In this document: positions 16,062 to 25,388 of the stretch, piece by piece
How the letters are laid out: each line of letters opens with the position of its first letter
Numbering within the stretch: the first letter of the stretch is position 1
Assembly: GCF_036898465.1 (NCBI RefSeq)
Contig: NZ_JARUMJ010000001.1
Location: forward strand, 1,426,001-1,490,000
DNA: 64,000 nt
DNA from: Streptomyces sp. B21-105
GTDB taxonomy: Bacteria > Actinomycetota > Actinomycetes > Streptomycetales > Streptomycetaceae
Direction: 5' to 3'
The notes under the pieces: model-generated
Told to the model about the DNA's origin: nothing
The model's database searches: none
The model's input: only the letters and a program-made list of their open reading frames with translations
Program-made: the position numbers and the translations under genes

Positions 16062-17528
16062 ATGACTCCAGACCTGTCTGATGTGACGCGCGCGAGGCGC
16101 GGACGCCCGGTGCACCACTGGCGGCGGGACGTGGTGGAACTCGCCGCGCTCTTCACGGCCGTCGCGGTGGCCGACGGCGTGGCGAACCTGGTGGGCCACG
16201 GTCCGGACGGCCCGGTGCTGCTGACGGTCTCTGCGGCCGTGCTCGTCGCCACCGCCGGATTCCACACCTGGTGGGCACGCCGCCACGGTCACGCACCGCC
16301 GGCCTGCGATACCGGCGCCCGGCCGCGCTCCGAGGAGCCGCAGGCCGGGCCGCCGCCCGCCCTCCCCTCACCGGTCGACGAGCAGAGCGCCCTGTGGCGG
16401 ATGCGGACGACGGTGCGGGACGCCCCGGGGTCGCTGGCCGCACTCTGCGCGGCGCTCGCCGAACGCCGGGTGGACATCCTGAGCCTGCAGACGCACCCGC
16501 TGGGCGACGACACCGTGGACGAGTTCCTGCTGCGGGCCCCCGGCGGGCTCGCGGCGGGCGAGATCAGCCGGGCCGTGGCACTGGGCGGCGGCCGCGCCAC
16601 CTGGATCGAGCGGGCCGACGCCCACGATCTGGTGGACGCGCCGGCCCGGGTCCTCGGGCTGGCCACCCGCACCGCCCTCGACTCCGCGGAACTCCCGCTC
16701 GCGCTGAGGCAGTTGCTCGGCCGCTGCACGATCCGCTCGCTGCCCGCGGCGTCCGGCCGCGGCGGCCCGGGGACGGCAGGCGACCCAGGGACGGCAGGCG
16801 TGCCGAGGACGGCGGGCGTGCCGGTGGAGGGCGTGCTGGAGGACACCGTGATGCGCCTGCCCACGCCGGTCGGCGGTGTGATCACGGTGGAGCGCCCGTA
16901 CCTGCCGTTCACCCCGACAGAGTTCGCCCGCGCGCGTGCGCTGGTGGAGCTGGACGCCCGGCTCGGCCCCCGGGTCCCGCGCGGCCAGGACGTCCTGACG
17001 CTCGCCGAGGGCGAGGACATCACCGTGCGCCGGGCGGACACCGGGGACGTCGCTGCGGCGAAGGAGATGCACGAGCGGTGCTCGGCGCGCACGCTCCGAA
17101 TGCGCTACCACGGGCCGGTCGGCGACGCGGACCGCTACCTCGACCACCTGCTCAGCCCGCGCTTCGGCCGCACGCTCGCCGCGCAGACGAGGTCGGGCCG
17201 CATCGTCGGCCTCGGCCACCTGCTGTGGGACGGCGACGAGACGGAGGTCGCGCTGCTCGTCGAGGACGGCTGGCAGCGGCGCGGTGTCGGCGCCGAACTG
17301 CTCGGCCGGCTGGTGGCGATGGCCGGGGAGGCGGGCTGCGGGAGCGTGTACGCCGTGACACAGGCCGCCAACACCGGCATGGTCGCCGCGATGCGCGGCC
17401 TCGGGCTGCCCCTCGACTACCAGATCGAGGAGGGAACCCTGGTCGTCACCGCCCGGCTGGAGAAGGCCGCAGCGGCGGCACGGGGGGCGTCCGAGCACCG
17501 GGCGGAGGAAAGCGTCCGACACGACTGA
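16062..17528 (+). CDS. ACT-domain / GNAT acetyltransferase fusion with N-terminal membrane helices
   Basis: A 488-residue protein. Two hydrophobic segments lie near residues 28-48 and 58-78 (ELAALFTAVAVADGVANLV; LLTVSAAVLVATAGFHTWW). An ACT domain follows at ~112-180 (TVRDAPGSLAALCAALAERRVDILSLQ), and a GNAT fold from ~335 (ITVRRADTGDVAA), with an acetyl-CoA loop WQRRGVGAELL near residue 407. The combination suggests a membrane-tethered acetyltransferase gated by an amino acid. The ATG at 16062 follows a weak GTGG. A run of GTAG/DPGTAGVPRTAGVP repeats fills the linker near residue 245. Confidence 0.82.
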   Translation: MTPDLSDVTRARRGRPVHHWRRDVVELAALFTAVAVADGVANLVGHGPDGPVLLTVSAAVLVATAGFHTWWARRHGHAPPACDTGARPRSEEPQAGPPPALPSPVDEQSALWRMRTTVRDAPGSLAALCAALAERRVDILSLQTHPLGDDTVDEFLLRAPGGLAAGEISRAVALGGGRATWIERADAHDLVDAPARVLGLATRTALDSAELPLALRQLLGRCTIRSLPAASGRGGPGTAGDPGTAGVPRTAGVPVEGVLEDTVMRLPTPVGGVITVERPYLPFTPTEFARARALVELDARLGPRVPRGQDVLTLAEGEDITVRRADTGDVAAAKEMHERCSARTLRMRYHGPVGDADRYLDHLLSPRFGRTLAAQTRSGRIVGLGHLLWDGDETEVALLVEDGWQRRGVGAELLGRLVAMAGEAGCGSVYAVTQAANTGMVAAMRGLGLPLDYQIEEGTLVVTARLEKAAAAARGASEHRAEESVRHD

Positions 17529-17574
17529 GCGTCCGTCCAAGAACGAGGGACGACGGACGAACGGACGACGGGCG

Positions 17575-17615
17575 TGCGGGTGGCCCGGCGGTGCAGTGCC
17601 GCCGGGCCACCCGCA
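17575..17615. terminator. Bidirectional terminator hairpin
   Basis: A perfect 17-bp stem (TGCGGGTGGCCCGGCGG and its complement) has a 7-nt loop. It lies between converging genes and ends 8 bp before the stop of the leftward lyase gene. Confidence 0.85.
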
Positions 17616-17622
17616 TCCGGCG

Positions 17623-18915
17623 TCACACCGCGGCCGCTCCGTGCCCGGCCCGGGGAACCGTTTCCCCCGCCCGCTCGTCCCGGCCCTCCGCTCCCCCTTC
17701 GTGGACCGCACCGGCGCCGTCGAGCGCCCGGTCCAGATCCCCCCACAGGTCCTCGACGTCCTCAAGGCCGACCGACAGCCGCAGCAGCCGGTCGCTCACA
17801 CCCGCGCCCCGGCGTTCCGCGGCGTCCACGATGCGGTGGCTGATGGACGCCGGGTGCTGGATGAGCGTGTCCACGCTGCCCAGGCTCACCGCAGGGGTGA
17901 TCAGACGGACGCCTGCGATCACCCCGTGCGGATCGCCGTCGACCTCGAAGGCGACCATCGCGCCGCCGATCCGCGGATAGTGCACGCGGGCGATCCGCGG
18001 ATCCGCGGCCAGCCGGCGGGCCAGCTCGGCGGCGGTCGCGGAGGCGGCCCGCACCCGCACCGGCAGCGTCGACAGGCCGCGCAGCAGCAGATAGCCGGCC
18101 AGCGGATGCAGCACGCCACCGGTGGCGAAACGTATCTGCCGCAGCTGCCCCGCGAACTCCTCGTCACAGGCGACGACGCCGCCGAGCACGTCCCCGTGGC
18201 CGCCGAGGTACTTGGTGGCGCTGTGCAGGACCAGTCGCGCGCCCTGCTCGACCGGCCGCTGGAGCACCGGCGTGGCGAAGGTGTTGTCGACGAGCAGCGG
18301 GACCGAGCCGCAGGCGTGCGCGACCGCCCGCAGATCGACCTCGGCGAGGGTCGGGTTGGCGGGCGACTCGACCATGACCAGCCCGGTGTCGGGGCGCAGC
18401 GCGTCCGCGATCCCCGCCGGGTCGGTCCAGGTGACCTCCGAGCCGAGCAGCCCCGCCGTCAGCAGATGGTCGCTGCACCCGTAGAGGGGACGCACGGCGA
18501 CGACGTGCCGCAGTCCGGTGGCGGCGCGCGCCAGCAGTACCGCCGTCAGCGCCGCCATGCCGCTGGCGAAGGCGACCGCGCTCGCGGCGCCTTCGAGGCG
18601 GGCCAACGCCGTCTCGAAGCGTGCCACCGTCGGGTTGCCCAGCCGCCCGTAGACGGGCGGGCCGTCCGGCTCCGCGCCGGTCGCGGCGAACGCGTCGATG
18701 CGGGCGGCCTCGGCGCGGCTGTCGTAGGAGGGGTAGGTGGTGGACAGGTCGATCGGCGGGGCGTGCAGGCCCTGCCCGGCCAGGTCGTCCCGTCCGGCGT
18801 GCACGGCCTCGGTGGCCAGTGCCCGTGCCTGCGCCCGTGCCCGTGCCTGTGTGCCGGGCGCTCCGTACGTGCGTACGCCGTCGTATGCGTGCGTGCTCGC
18901 AGCGGTTGAGTCCAT
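17623..18915 (-). CDS. PLP-dependent trans-sulfuration family enzyme (methionine gamma-lyase-like)
   Basis: A 430-residue Cys/Met-metabolism enzyme. The PLP lysine lies in the LHSATKYLGGHGD motif. VYGRLGNPTV and FASGMAALTAVLL are other family blocks, and EAVHAGRDD marks the N terminus of the catalytic domain. Divergent pairing with an Lrp/AsnC regulator resembles the mdeA/mdeR arrangement, favouring methionine gamma-lyase. Cystathionine gamma-lyase or synthase cannot be excluded from sequence alone. The N-terminal ~35 residues are Ala/Arg-rich and poorly conserved; start ATG 18915. Confidence 0.88.
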   Translation of the reverse strand: MDSTAASTHAYDGVRTYGAPGTQARARAQARALATEAVHAGRDDLAGQGLHAPPIDLSTTYPSYDSRAEAARIDAFAATGAEPDGPPVYGRLGNPTVARFETALARLEGAASAVAFASGMAALTAVLLARAATGLRHVVAVRPLYGCSDHLLTAGLLGSEVTWTDPAGIADALRPDTGLVMVESPANPTLAEVDLRAVAHACGSVPLLVDNTFATPVLQRPVEQGARLVLHSATKYLGGHGDVLGGVVACDEEFAGQLRQIRFATGGVLHPLAGYLLLRGLSTLPVRVRAASATAAELARRLAADPRIARVHYPRIGGAMVAFEVDGDPHGVIAGVRLITPAVSLGSVDTLIQHPASISHRIVDAAERRGAGVSDRLLRLSVGLEDVEDLWGDLDRALDGAGAVHEGGAEGRDERAGETVPRAGHGAAAV

Positions 18916-18975
18916 GGACGGCAGAGTGAACATCCGACGGGTGATCGGATGCGGACTCCGTGCTACGTTCGGCCG

Positions 18976-19467
18976 ATGGCTGAATCCGTCGTACTGGACC
19001 CGGTCGATCTCCAGCTGTTGCGGCTGCTGCAGAACGACGCCCGGACCACCTACCGCGACCTCGCGGCACAGGTCGGCGTCGCACCGTCGACGTGCCTGGA
19101 CCGGGTGACGAGGCTGCGCCGCTCGGGCGTGATCCTCGGGCATCAGCTGCGGCTCGATCCGGCCAAGTTGGGACGGGGCCTGCAGGCGCTGCTGTCGGTG
19201 CAGGTCCGCCCGCACCGGCGGGAGCTGGTCGGGCCGTTCGTGGAACGGATCCGGGCGATGCCGGAGGCGCTGACCGTCTTCCACCTCACCGGGCCCGACG
19301 ACTACCTCGTCCATGTGGCCGTCGCGGACATGGCGGATCTGCAGCGCCTCGTGCTCGACGAGTTCACCTCACGGCGCGAGGTGGCCCGGGTCGAGACGCG
19401 GCTGATCTTTCAGCAGTGGGAGTGCGGACCGCTGCTGCCGCCGACGGGTTCGGGACAGACGCCGTGA
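18976..19467 (+). CDS. Lrp/AsnC-family regulator
   Basis: A 163-residue regulator: N-terminal HTH (residues ~10-60; LLRLLQNDARTTYRDLAAQ then VAPSTCLDRVTRL) and C-terminal RAM amino-acid-sensing domain (~75-150). It is divergent from the PLP lyase, with only 60 bp between starts, so it very probably regulates that gene in response to a sulfur or branched amino acid. ATG 18976 begins the conserved N terminus. Confidence 0.92.
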   Translation: MAESVVLDPVDLQLLRLLQNDARTTYRDLAAQVGVAPSTCLDRVTRLRRSGVILGHQLRLDPAKLGRGLQALLSVQVRPHRRELVGPFVERIRAMPEALTVFHLTGPDDYLVHVAVADMADLQRLVLDEFTSRREVARVETRLIFQQWECGPLLPPTGSGQTP

Positions 19468-19500
19468 CGCGCGCCGCCCCGTCGTACGAGGATGGAGCGC

Positions 19501-21204
19501 ATGTCACACACCACCGACCCGCTTCCCCGCGAGGTCGCCGACGCGTACGTCGACGACCTCATCGCCCTCGACCCGGTGACCGGCACCTTCCTCGGCGTAC
19601 CGGCGAGTTCGAGCCGTCTGCCCGACTATTCGCCCGCGGGCCAGGAGGCGCTCGCGCAGCTCGCGCGGGACACCCTGGCGAAGCTCGACGAGGCGCAGCG
19701 CAGGCCCGGCGCGGACAGTGACATCGAGCGCCGGTGCGCACGCCTGCTGCGTGAGCGGCTGACCGCACAACTCGCCGTGCACGACGCCGACGAGGGGCTC
19801 CGCACCGTCGGCAACATGTCCACGCCCGCGCATCATGTGCGCGAGGTGTTCACCATCACGCCCAGCCGCACCGACGAGGACTGGACGGCGATCGCCGAGC
19901 GGCTGCACGCCGTGCCGTCGGCGCTGGCGGGCTACCGCGAGTCGCTGACGCTGGGGCTGGAACGCAAGCTCCACGCGGCCCCGCGGCCGACCGCCACCTT
20001 CGTCGAGCAGCTCACGCAGTGGTCGGACGCGGACGGCGAGGGCCGCGGCTGGTTCGAGGAGTTCGTGTCCGCCGGCGCCGGGTCGCGGCCGGACGCCCTG
20101 CGCGCCGAGCTGGACGAGTCGGCCCGCGTGGCCACCGCAGCGGTCGTGCAGCTGCGCGACTGGGTCCGCGACGTGTACGCGCCCACGATCGAGGGCGCGC
20201 CGGACACCGTCGGCCGGGAGCGCTACGCCCGCTGGTCGCGCTACTACAACGGCACCGACCTCGACCTCGACGAGGCCTACGCGTACGGCTGGTCGGAGTA
20301 CCACCGGCTGCTCGGCGAGATGAAGAAGGAGGCGGAGAAGATCCTGCCGGGCGCGCGGACGCCCTGGGTGGCGCTGGCCCACCTCGACGAGTACGGCCGG
20401 CACATCGAGGGAGTGGACCAGGTCCGCGACTGGCTGCAGGGCCTGATGGACCGGGCGATCGAAGCCCTCGACGGCACCCACTTCGAACTCGCCGAGCGGG
20501 TGCGGAAGGTGGAGTCACGGATCGCCCCGGCGGGGAGCGCGGCCGCCCCCTACTACACGCCTCCCTCGGAGGACTTCTCACGGCCGGGCCGCACCTGGCT
20601 GCCCACCATGGGGCAGACCCGCTTCCCGGCCTACGACCTCGTCTCCACCTGGTACCACGAGGGTGTTCCCGGCCATCACCTGCAGCTGGCGCAGTGGGCG
20701 CACGTCGCCGGGGACCTCTCCCGCTACCAGGCGTCCGTCGGGGGCGTCAGCGCCAACGCCGAGGGCTGGGCGCTGTACGCGGAGCGGCTCATGGACGAGC
20801 TGGGCTTCCTCACGGACGCGGAGGAACGGCTCGGCTACCTCGACGCGCAGATGATGCGCGCGGTGCGGGTCGTCATCGACATCGGCATGCATCTGGAGCT
20901 GACGATCCCTGCCGACTCGCCCTTCCATCCGGGCGAGCGCTGGACACCGGAGCTGGCGCAGGAATTCTTCGGCGCGCACAGCAGCCGCCCGGCGGACTTC
21001 GTCGAGAGCGAGCTCACCCGCTATCTGACGATCCCCGGCCAGGCCATCGGCTACAAGCTGGGCGAGCGGGCCTGGCTGCTCGGACGGGAGAGGGCCCGCG
21101 AGCGGCGGGGCGACGCCTTCGACCTCAAGTCGTGGCACATGGCGGCCCTATCGCAGGGCTCGCTGGGCCTCGACGACCTGTTGGACGAACTGTCGCAACT
21201 CTGA
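19501..21204 (+). CDS. DUF885 family protein (putative zinc carboxypeptidase)
   Basis: A 567-residue DUF885 protein. The hallmark HEGVPGHHLQ is near residue 385, with a downstream EGWALYAERL that should provide the third zinc ligand. The family is related to M32-like carboxypeptidases; substrate unknown. There is no signal peptide, so it is probably cytoplasmic. ATG 19501 has GGAG at good spacing and is preferred over ATG 19492, which would lie in the ribosome-binding site. It starts 33 bp after the Lrp gene and could be co-transcribed. Confidence 0.9.
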   Translation: MSHTTDPLPREVADAYVDDLIALDPVTGTFLGVPASSSRLPDYSPAGQEALAQLARDTLAKLDEAQRRPGADSDIERRCARLLRERLTAQLAVHDADEGLRTVGNMSTPAHHVREVFTITPSRTDEDWTAIAERLHAVPSALAGYRESLTLGLERKLHAAPRPTATFVEQLTQWSDADGEGRGWFEEFVSAGAGSRPDALRAELDESARVATAAVVQLRDWVRDVYAPTIEGAPDTVGRERYARWSRYYNGTDLDLDEAYAYGWSEYHRLLGEMKKEAEKILPGARTPWVALAHLDEYGRHIEGVDQVRDWLQGLMDRAIEALDGTHFELAERVRKVESRIAPAGSAAAPYYTPPSEDFSRPGRTWLPTMGQTRFPAYDLVSTWYHEGVPGHHLQLAQWAHVAGDLSRYQASVGGVSANAEGWALYAERLMDELGFLTDAEERLGYLDAQMMRAVRVVIDIGMHLELTIPADSPFHPGERWTPELAQEFFGAHSSRPADFVESELTRYLTIPGQAIGYKLGERAWLLGRERARERRGDAFDLKSWHMAALSQGSLGLDDLLDELSQL

Positions 21205-21295
21205 CCCTCGGGTCGCGCCCCACGCCCCTCCCGAACACGGCCGCCGCCCCCAGCACCAGCCCCAGCCTGCGCCGGGGCGGGCGGTCTGGACGGGA

Positions 21296-21344
21296 CGTTT
21301 CCGGGGCGACGTGCCCTCGCGGAGGGCACGTCGCCCCGGAAACG
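21296..21344. terminator. Bidirectional terminator hairpin
   Basis: A perfect 22-bp stem with a 5-nt loop (CGCGG) sits between the converging DUF885 and rhodanese genes. It is one of the strongest hairpins in the window. Confidence 0.92.
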
Positions 21345-21348
21345 CGTT

Positions 21349-21825
21349 TCAGCAGCCGCAGTTCGGCGCGTCGACGGGCGCGGTGAGCGGGTCGGCGGTG
21401 CGCTGTTCGCCGCCCTCCCAGGTCTCGTACGCGAAGCCCTCCCGCACCCAGTACTCGAATCCGCCGAGCATCTCCTTGACGCGGTAGCCGAGTTCGGCGA
21501 GCGCGAGGGCGGCCCGGGCGGCCCCGTTGCAGCCGGGGCCCCAGCAGTACGTCACCACCGGCACGTCCCGGTCGAGGAGCCGCTCGGCCTGCTCGGCGAT
21601 GAGCGCGGTGGGCAGGTGGACGGCGCCCGGGACATGCCCCTGGTCCCAGGAGGCCGTGGAGCGGGAGTCCAGGAGGACGAAGCCGGGGTCGCCGGCGGCG
21701 AGGGCGGCGGCCACGTCGGACACGTCGGCGTGGAAGGCGAGGCTCGCCCGGAAGTGGGCGGCGGCCTCGGCCGGGGCGGCGGGGGCGACGCGCAGTACCG
21801 GGTCGAGCGGGGTCGTGGCAGTCAT
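21349..21825 (-). CDS. Rhodanese-like sulfurtransferase
   Basis: A 158-residue single rhodanese domain. The active-site Cys lies in TYCWGPGCNGA near residue 93, and LLDSRSTASWDQGHVPGAVHLP is the N-terminal rhodanese block. The protein ends PNCGC, a Cys pair that could be redox-active or bind metal. Divergent from an Lrp/AsnC gene, its probable regulator. Confidence 0.88.
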   Translation of the reverse strand: MTATTPLDPVLRVAPAAPAEAAAHFRASLAFHADVSDVAAALAAGDPGFVLLDSRSTASWDQGHVPGAVHLPTALIAEQAERLLDRDVPVVTYCWGPGCNGAARAALALAELGYRVKEMLGGFEYWVREGFAYETWEGGEQRTADPLTAPVDAPNCGC

Positions 21826-21957
21826 CGCATGGGCCTTTCCACAGGGGACGACGGGGTCGCTACAACCGAAAACCTACGGCGGCGATCACCGCCCTTGAAG
21901 GGGAGTTCCATGGCGTGAGCCTTGCTTCGCCGGGGTTTTCCCTGCACTCTTCCGCCT

Positions 21958-22404
21958 ATGACCGCGTATCCCCCGGACGCGACCGACTGGCGCATCCTCG
22001 AGGTCCTCCAGCGGGAGGGCCGGGCCAGTTTCGCCGACCTGGCACGTGCGGTGGCCATGTCGGCGAGCGCCGTCACCGAGCGGGTGCGGCGACTGGAGGA
22101 GGCGGGCGTCATCCAGGGCTACACGGCCGTCGTGGACCCGGAGCGGCTGGGCCTGGGCATCCTGGCGTTCGTGCGGCTGCGCTACCCGAACGGCAACTAC
22201 AAGCCGTTCCACGATCTGGTGGCCGTCACGCCCGAGATCCTCGAGGCGCACCATGTGACGGGCGACGACTGTTTCGTGATCAAGGTCGCCGCCCGTTCGA
22301 TGCGTCATCTGGAGGAGGTGTCGGGGAAGATCGGCGCGCTCGGGTCGGTCACGACCAGCGTCGTCTACTCCTCCCCGCTCCCCCGGCGTCCGCTCGGCAG
22401 ATAA
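21958..22404 (+). CDS. Lrp/AsnC-family regulator
   Basis: 148 residues. An HTH at ~10-60 (ILEVLQREGRASFADLARA then SASAVTERVRRLEEAG) and a RAM domain at ~70-140 are present. No Shine-Dalgarno sequence precedes ATG 21958, so leaderless translation is possible. It is divergent from the rhodanese gene. Its 3' end overlaps the convergent sbcC frame by 40 bp. Confidence 0.9.
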   Translation: MTAYPPDATDWRILEVLQREGRASFADLARAVAMSASAVTERVRRLEEAGVIQGYTAVVDPERLGLGILAFVRLRYPNGNYKPFHDLVAVTPEILEAHHVTGDDCFVIKVAARSMRHLEEVSGKIGALGSVTTSVVYSSPLPRRPLGR

Positions 22405-25388
22405 CCCCGCTGCCGCACCGCCGATCCCGACCGGCCCTTCACCACCTCCACCTGGGCGTGGACACGCCGTCGCAGGTCGGCGACGTGACTGACGATGCCG
22501 ACGCTGCGGTCGCGTTCGCGCAGTGAGTCGAGGACGTCGAGGACCTCGTCGAGCGTCTGGTCGTCGAGGCTGCCGAACCCCTCGTCGATGAAAAGGGTGT
22601 CGAGGCGGACCCCGCCCGCCTCGTCGGTGACGACGTCGGCGAGGCCGAGTGCCAGGGCGAGCGAGGCGAAGAAGGTCTCGCCGCCGGACAGTGTGGACGT
22701 GTCGCGTTCGCGCCCGGTCCAGGCGTCGACCACATGCAGCCCGAGCCCGCTGCGACCGCGGCCCGCCCGGTCGTCGGAGTGCACCAAGGTGTAGCGCCCG
22801 GACGACATCCGCTGCAGCCGCACGGTCGCGGCGGCCGCCACCTGTTCGAGGCGGGCCGCCAGCACGTACGACTCCAGCCGCATCTTGCGTTCGTTGTCGG
22901 CCGAGGTGCCCGCGGTGAGACCGGCCAGGCGGGCCACCCGGTCGTACTCCTCACGCACCGGTGCGAGCCGGCGCACGCCGCCGGCCGCGCGCGCGGAGAG
23001 CTGGTCGAGCTCGGCGCAGCGGCGGGCCGCCGCGTCCTGGGCGGAGGCGGCGGCGCGCAGGCGTTCGGCCGCGGCGGCCGCCGCGGCCTGCGCGGCCGCG
23101 AGGTCGGCGGGCGGCTGTCCGGCCGCGGCCACGGTGTCGGGCTCGGCGAGCACGGCCCGGACGGCGGCCTCCTCCAGCTGCCGGTCGTCCAGCCGGCGTT
23201 GCAGGTCCCGGTGGGCGGCGGCGTCGAGGAGGGCGCTGGCTGCGGCCCGCGGGGTGTCGAAGCCGGCCCGGAACGCGGCCTCGTCGAGGCGGCCGTCGGC
23301 CTGCTTGAGGCGGGCGGCGCTCTCCTCGGCGGTGCGCGCGGCCTCGGCCGCCTCGGTGAGCCCGGCCGCCTGCCGCTCCAGTTGGGCGGCCCGTGCGGCG
23401 ACGCTCTCCGCCACGCCCCGGGCCTGCGTCAGCTCCGCCTCGAGGGCGGCGCGCTCCTGCTCGAGACGGTCCCGTCGGCCCACTCGGGACGCGGCCCGCA
23501 CGGCGGCCTCGCGCTGGGCCGCCGTACGGCGTTCGTGCTCCTGCTCGGCCTGCCGCAGTTCCTCATGCGCGGAGTGCAGCGCCGAGGCCTCCCGGCGGGC
23601 CAGGGCGTAGGCCTGCTCCACCTCCTGTGCCTCGGCGAGGAGGCGGTCCGTGGGGGCGTCGCCGGCCTCGGCGGTCGCGGCGGCGAGGGCCTCGCGCAGG
23701 ACGCCGACACGGCGTTCGTCCCCGGCCTGGGCCTCCTCGGCGTCCTGGCACGCGGCGAGGGCCTGCTCCTCGGCCTCTCGGTCGACGTGGCCGGCGGCCT
23801 TGCGGGCGGGAGCGGGGTGCTCGGTGGCGCCGCAGACGGCGCACGGTGTGCCCTCGGCGAGGGTGGCGGCCAGTTCGGCGGCGATGCCGTCGAGGCGCTG
23901 CTCCTTGAGGGCGAGCCAGTGCGCGCGGGCGGTCTGCGCGTGCTCCCCGGAGGCGAGGGAGCCGCGCCGGGCGTCCTCCAGGTCACGGGTCAGCTCGTCG
24001 CGCCGCCGGGCCGCTTCGAGGCGGCGGCGGGCGGGCTCACGCCGGCCGTCGAACTGCTCGGCGCGGGTGGCGGCCTCCTGGGCGGTCTCGACGGCGGTCC
24101 GCAGTCCGTCGCGGACGGCGTCCCACCCGGCGAGCCAGGTCCCGGTCTCCGCCAGGACCTCGTCGTCGTCCCGTTCCCGTCGGTCGAGTTCGGACCGCTC
24201 GGCGACGAGGTCGGTCAGCCGCCGCTCGGCCCGGCGGGCGGACTCCAGCCCGCCCAGCTCCTCGGCGGCCCGGCGGGCGGCGGCGGCCAGTCCCGCGGCG
24301 CCGGCGTCGGCGAACCCTTCGGGGAGCAGGGCACGCGTGCGTGCGGCACGTGCGGACGCCTCGCGGTGCTCGGCGTCGGCGGACTCCCGCAGCTCCAGGG
24401 CCGGCGCGACCGCTTCCGCCTTGCGCGCCCGTTCCATCCGCGCCTGCGCCTCCCGGTGCGCTCCGGCCCGTTCCTCGAGGACGTCGGCGCGTTCCCGCGC
24501 GTCCGTGAACCGCTGCTGCAGCCGGGCCCGTTCGCGCACGTCCGCCAGGGCGCGTTCGGCGGCGGCCTGGGCGGACTCGGCGGCGAGCCGGCCGCAGTGG
24601 GCGACGGTCAGCCGCTCGCGTGCGGTGCTGCGGGCGACGGCGGCGGCGGCCAGCACCGCCTCGGCGAGACCCGGTTCGCCCGGCGCGGCCTCGGGCAGCT
24701 CCATGGCGTCACCCGCCACCTGCTGCATCCGGTGGGCGTCGGCGAGCAGCGCGGTGTCGCCCTCACGCACGCGTGCCTCGGTGATGCGGCGACGCTCGGC
24801 GAGCCGTTTCTCGACCTCGGCGAAGCGCCGGGTGTCGAAGAGGCGGCCCAGCAGCCGGCCGCGCGCCTCGGCGTCGGCGCGCAGGAACCGTGCGAAGTCG
24901 CCCTGGGGCAGCAGCACGACCTGGCAGAACTGTTCGCGGCTCATGCCGAGGAGCTGGGTGATCTCCTCGCCGATCTCCTGGTGGGAGCGGCTGAGGTCCT
25001 TCCAGGCGCCGGCGGCCCTGTCGTGTTCGCGCAGCCAGCTCTGCGCCTTCTCCACCGTGGTGCCGGCTCCGCGCTTCTTGGGCCGCTCCCAGGGCGGCTG
25101 CCGGGTGATCTCCAGCCGGCGTCCGGCGACGGTGAGTTCGAGGGTGACCTCGGTGCGGGCGCCGGGGGCGGCGTGGTCGCTGCGCAGGGTCAGACCCTGG
25201 CCGCTGTGGCGGGCGCCCGGCACGGAGCCGTACAGCGCGTAGCAGACGGCGTCCAGGATCGAGGTCTTGCCGGCGCCGGTCGGCCCGTGCAGCAGGAAGA
25301 GGCCGGCTGCGGACAGTTCGTCGAAGTCGACGCTGTGGGTGCCGCCGAAGGGGCCGAAAGCGGTCAGGACGAGCCGGTGCAGCCTCAT
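22365..25388 (-). CDS. sbcC: SbcC-type ATPase of the SbcCD nuclease
   Basis: A 1007-residue SMC/Rad50-like protein. Walker A is GPTGAGKTS near residue 37. Long coiled-coil arms flank a zinc hook CAVC near residue 515. The ABC signature LSGGETFF and Walker B FIDEGFGSLD are in the C-terminal ~120 residues. With SbcD it cleaves DNA hairpins and blocked ends. The start ATG overlaps the sbcD stop (ATGA). Confidence 0.95.
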   Translation of the reverse strand: MRLHRLVLTAFGPFGGTHSVDFDELSAAGLFLLHGPTGAGKTSILDAVCYALYGSVPGARHSGQGLTLRSDHAAPGARTEVTLELTVAGRRLEITRQPPWERPKKRGAGTTVEKAQSWLREHDRAAGAWKDLSRSHQEIGEEITQLLGMSREQFCQVVLLPQGDFARFLRADAEARGRLLGRLFDTRRFAEVEKRLAERRRITEARVREGDTALLADAHRMQQVAGDAMELPEAAPGEPGLAEAVLAAAAVARSTARERLTVAHCGRLAAESAQAAAERALADVRERARLQQRFTDARERADVLEERAGAHREAQARMERARKAEAVAPALELRESADAEHREASARAARTRALLPEGFADAGAAGLAAAARRAAEELGGLESARRAERRLTDLVAERSELDRRERDDDEVLAETGTWLAGWDAVRDGLRTAVETAQEAATRAEQFDGRREPARRRLEAARRRDELTRDLEDARRGSLASGEHAQTARAHWLALKEQRLDGIAAELAATLAEGTPCAVCGATEHPAPARKAAGHVDREAEEQALAACQDAEEAQAGDERRVGVLREALAAATAEAGDAPTDRLLAEAQEVEQAYALARREASALHSAHEELRQAEQEHERRTAAQREAAVRAASRVGRRDRLEQERAALEAELTQARGVAESVAARAAQLERQAAGLTEAAEAARTAEESAARLKQADGRLDEAAFRAGFDTPRAAASALLDAAAHRDLQRRLDDRQLEEAAVRAVLAEPDTVAAAGQPPADLAAAQAAAAAAAERLRAAASAQDAAARRCAELDQLSARAAGGVRRLAPVREEYDRVARLAGLTAGTSADNERKMRLESYVLAARLEQVAAAATVRLQRMSSGRYTLVHSDDRAGRGRSGLGLHVVDAWTGRERDTSTLSGGETFFASLALALGLADVVTDEAGGVRLDTLFIDEGFGSLDDQTLDEVLDVLDSLRERDRSVGIVSHVADLRRRVHAQVEVVKGRSGSAVRQRGYLPSGRRGSGEE

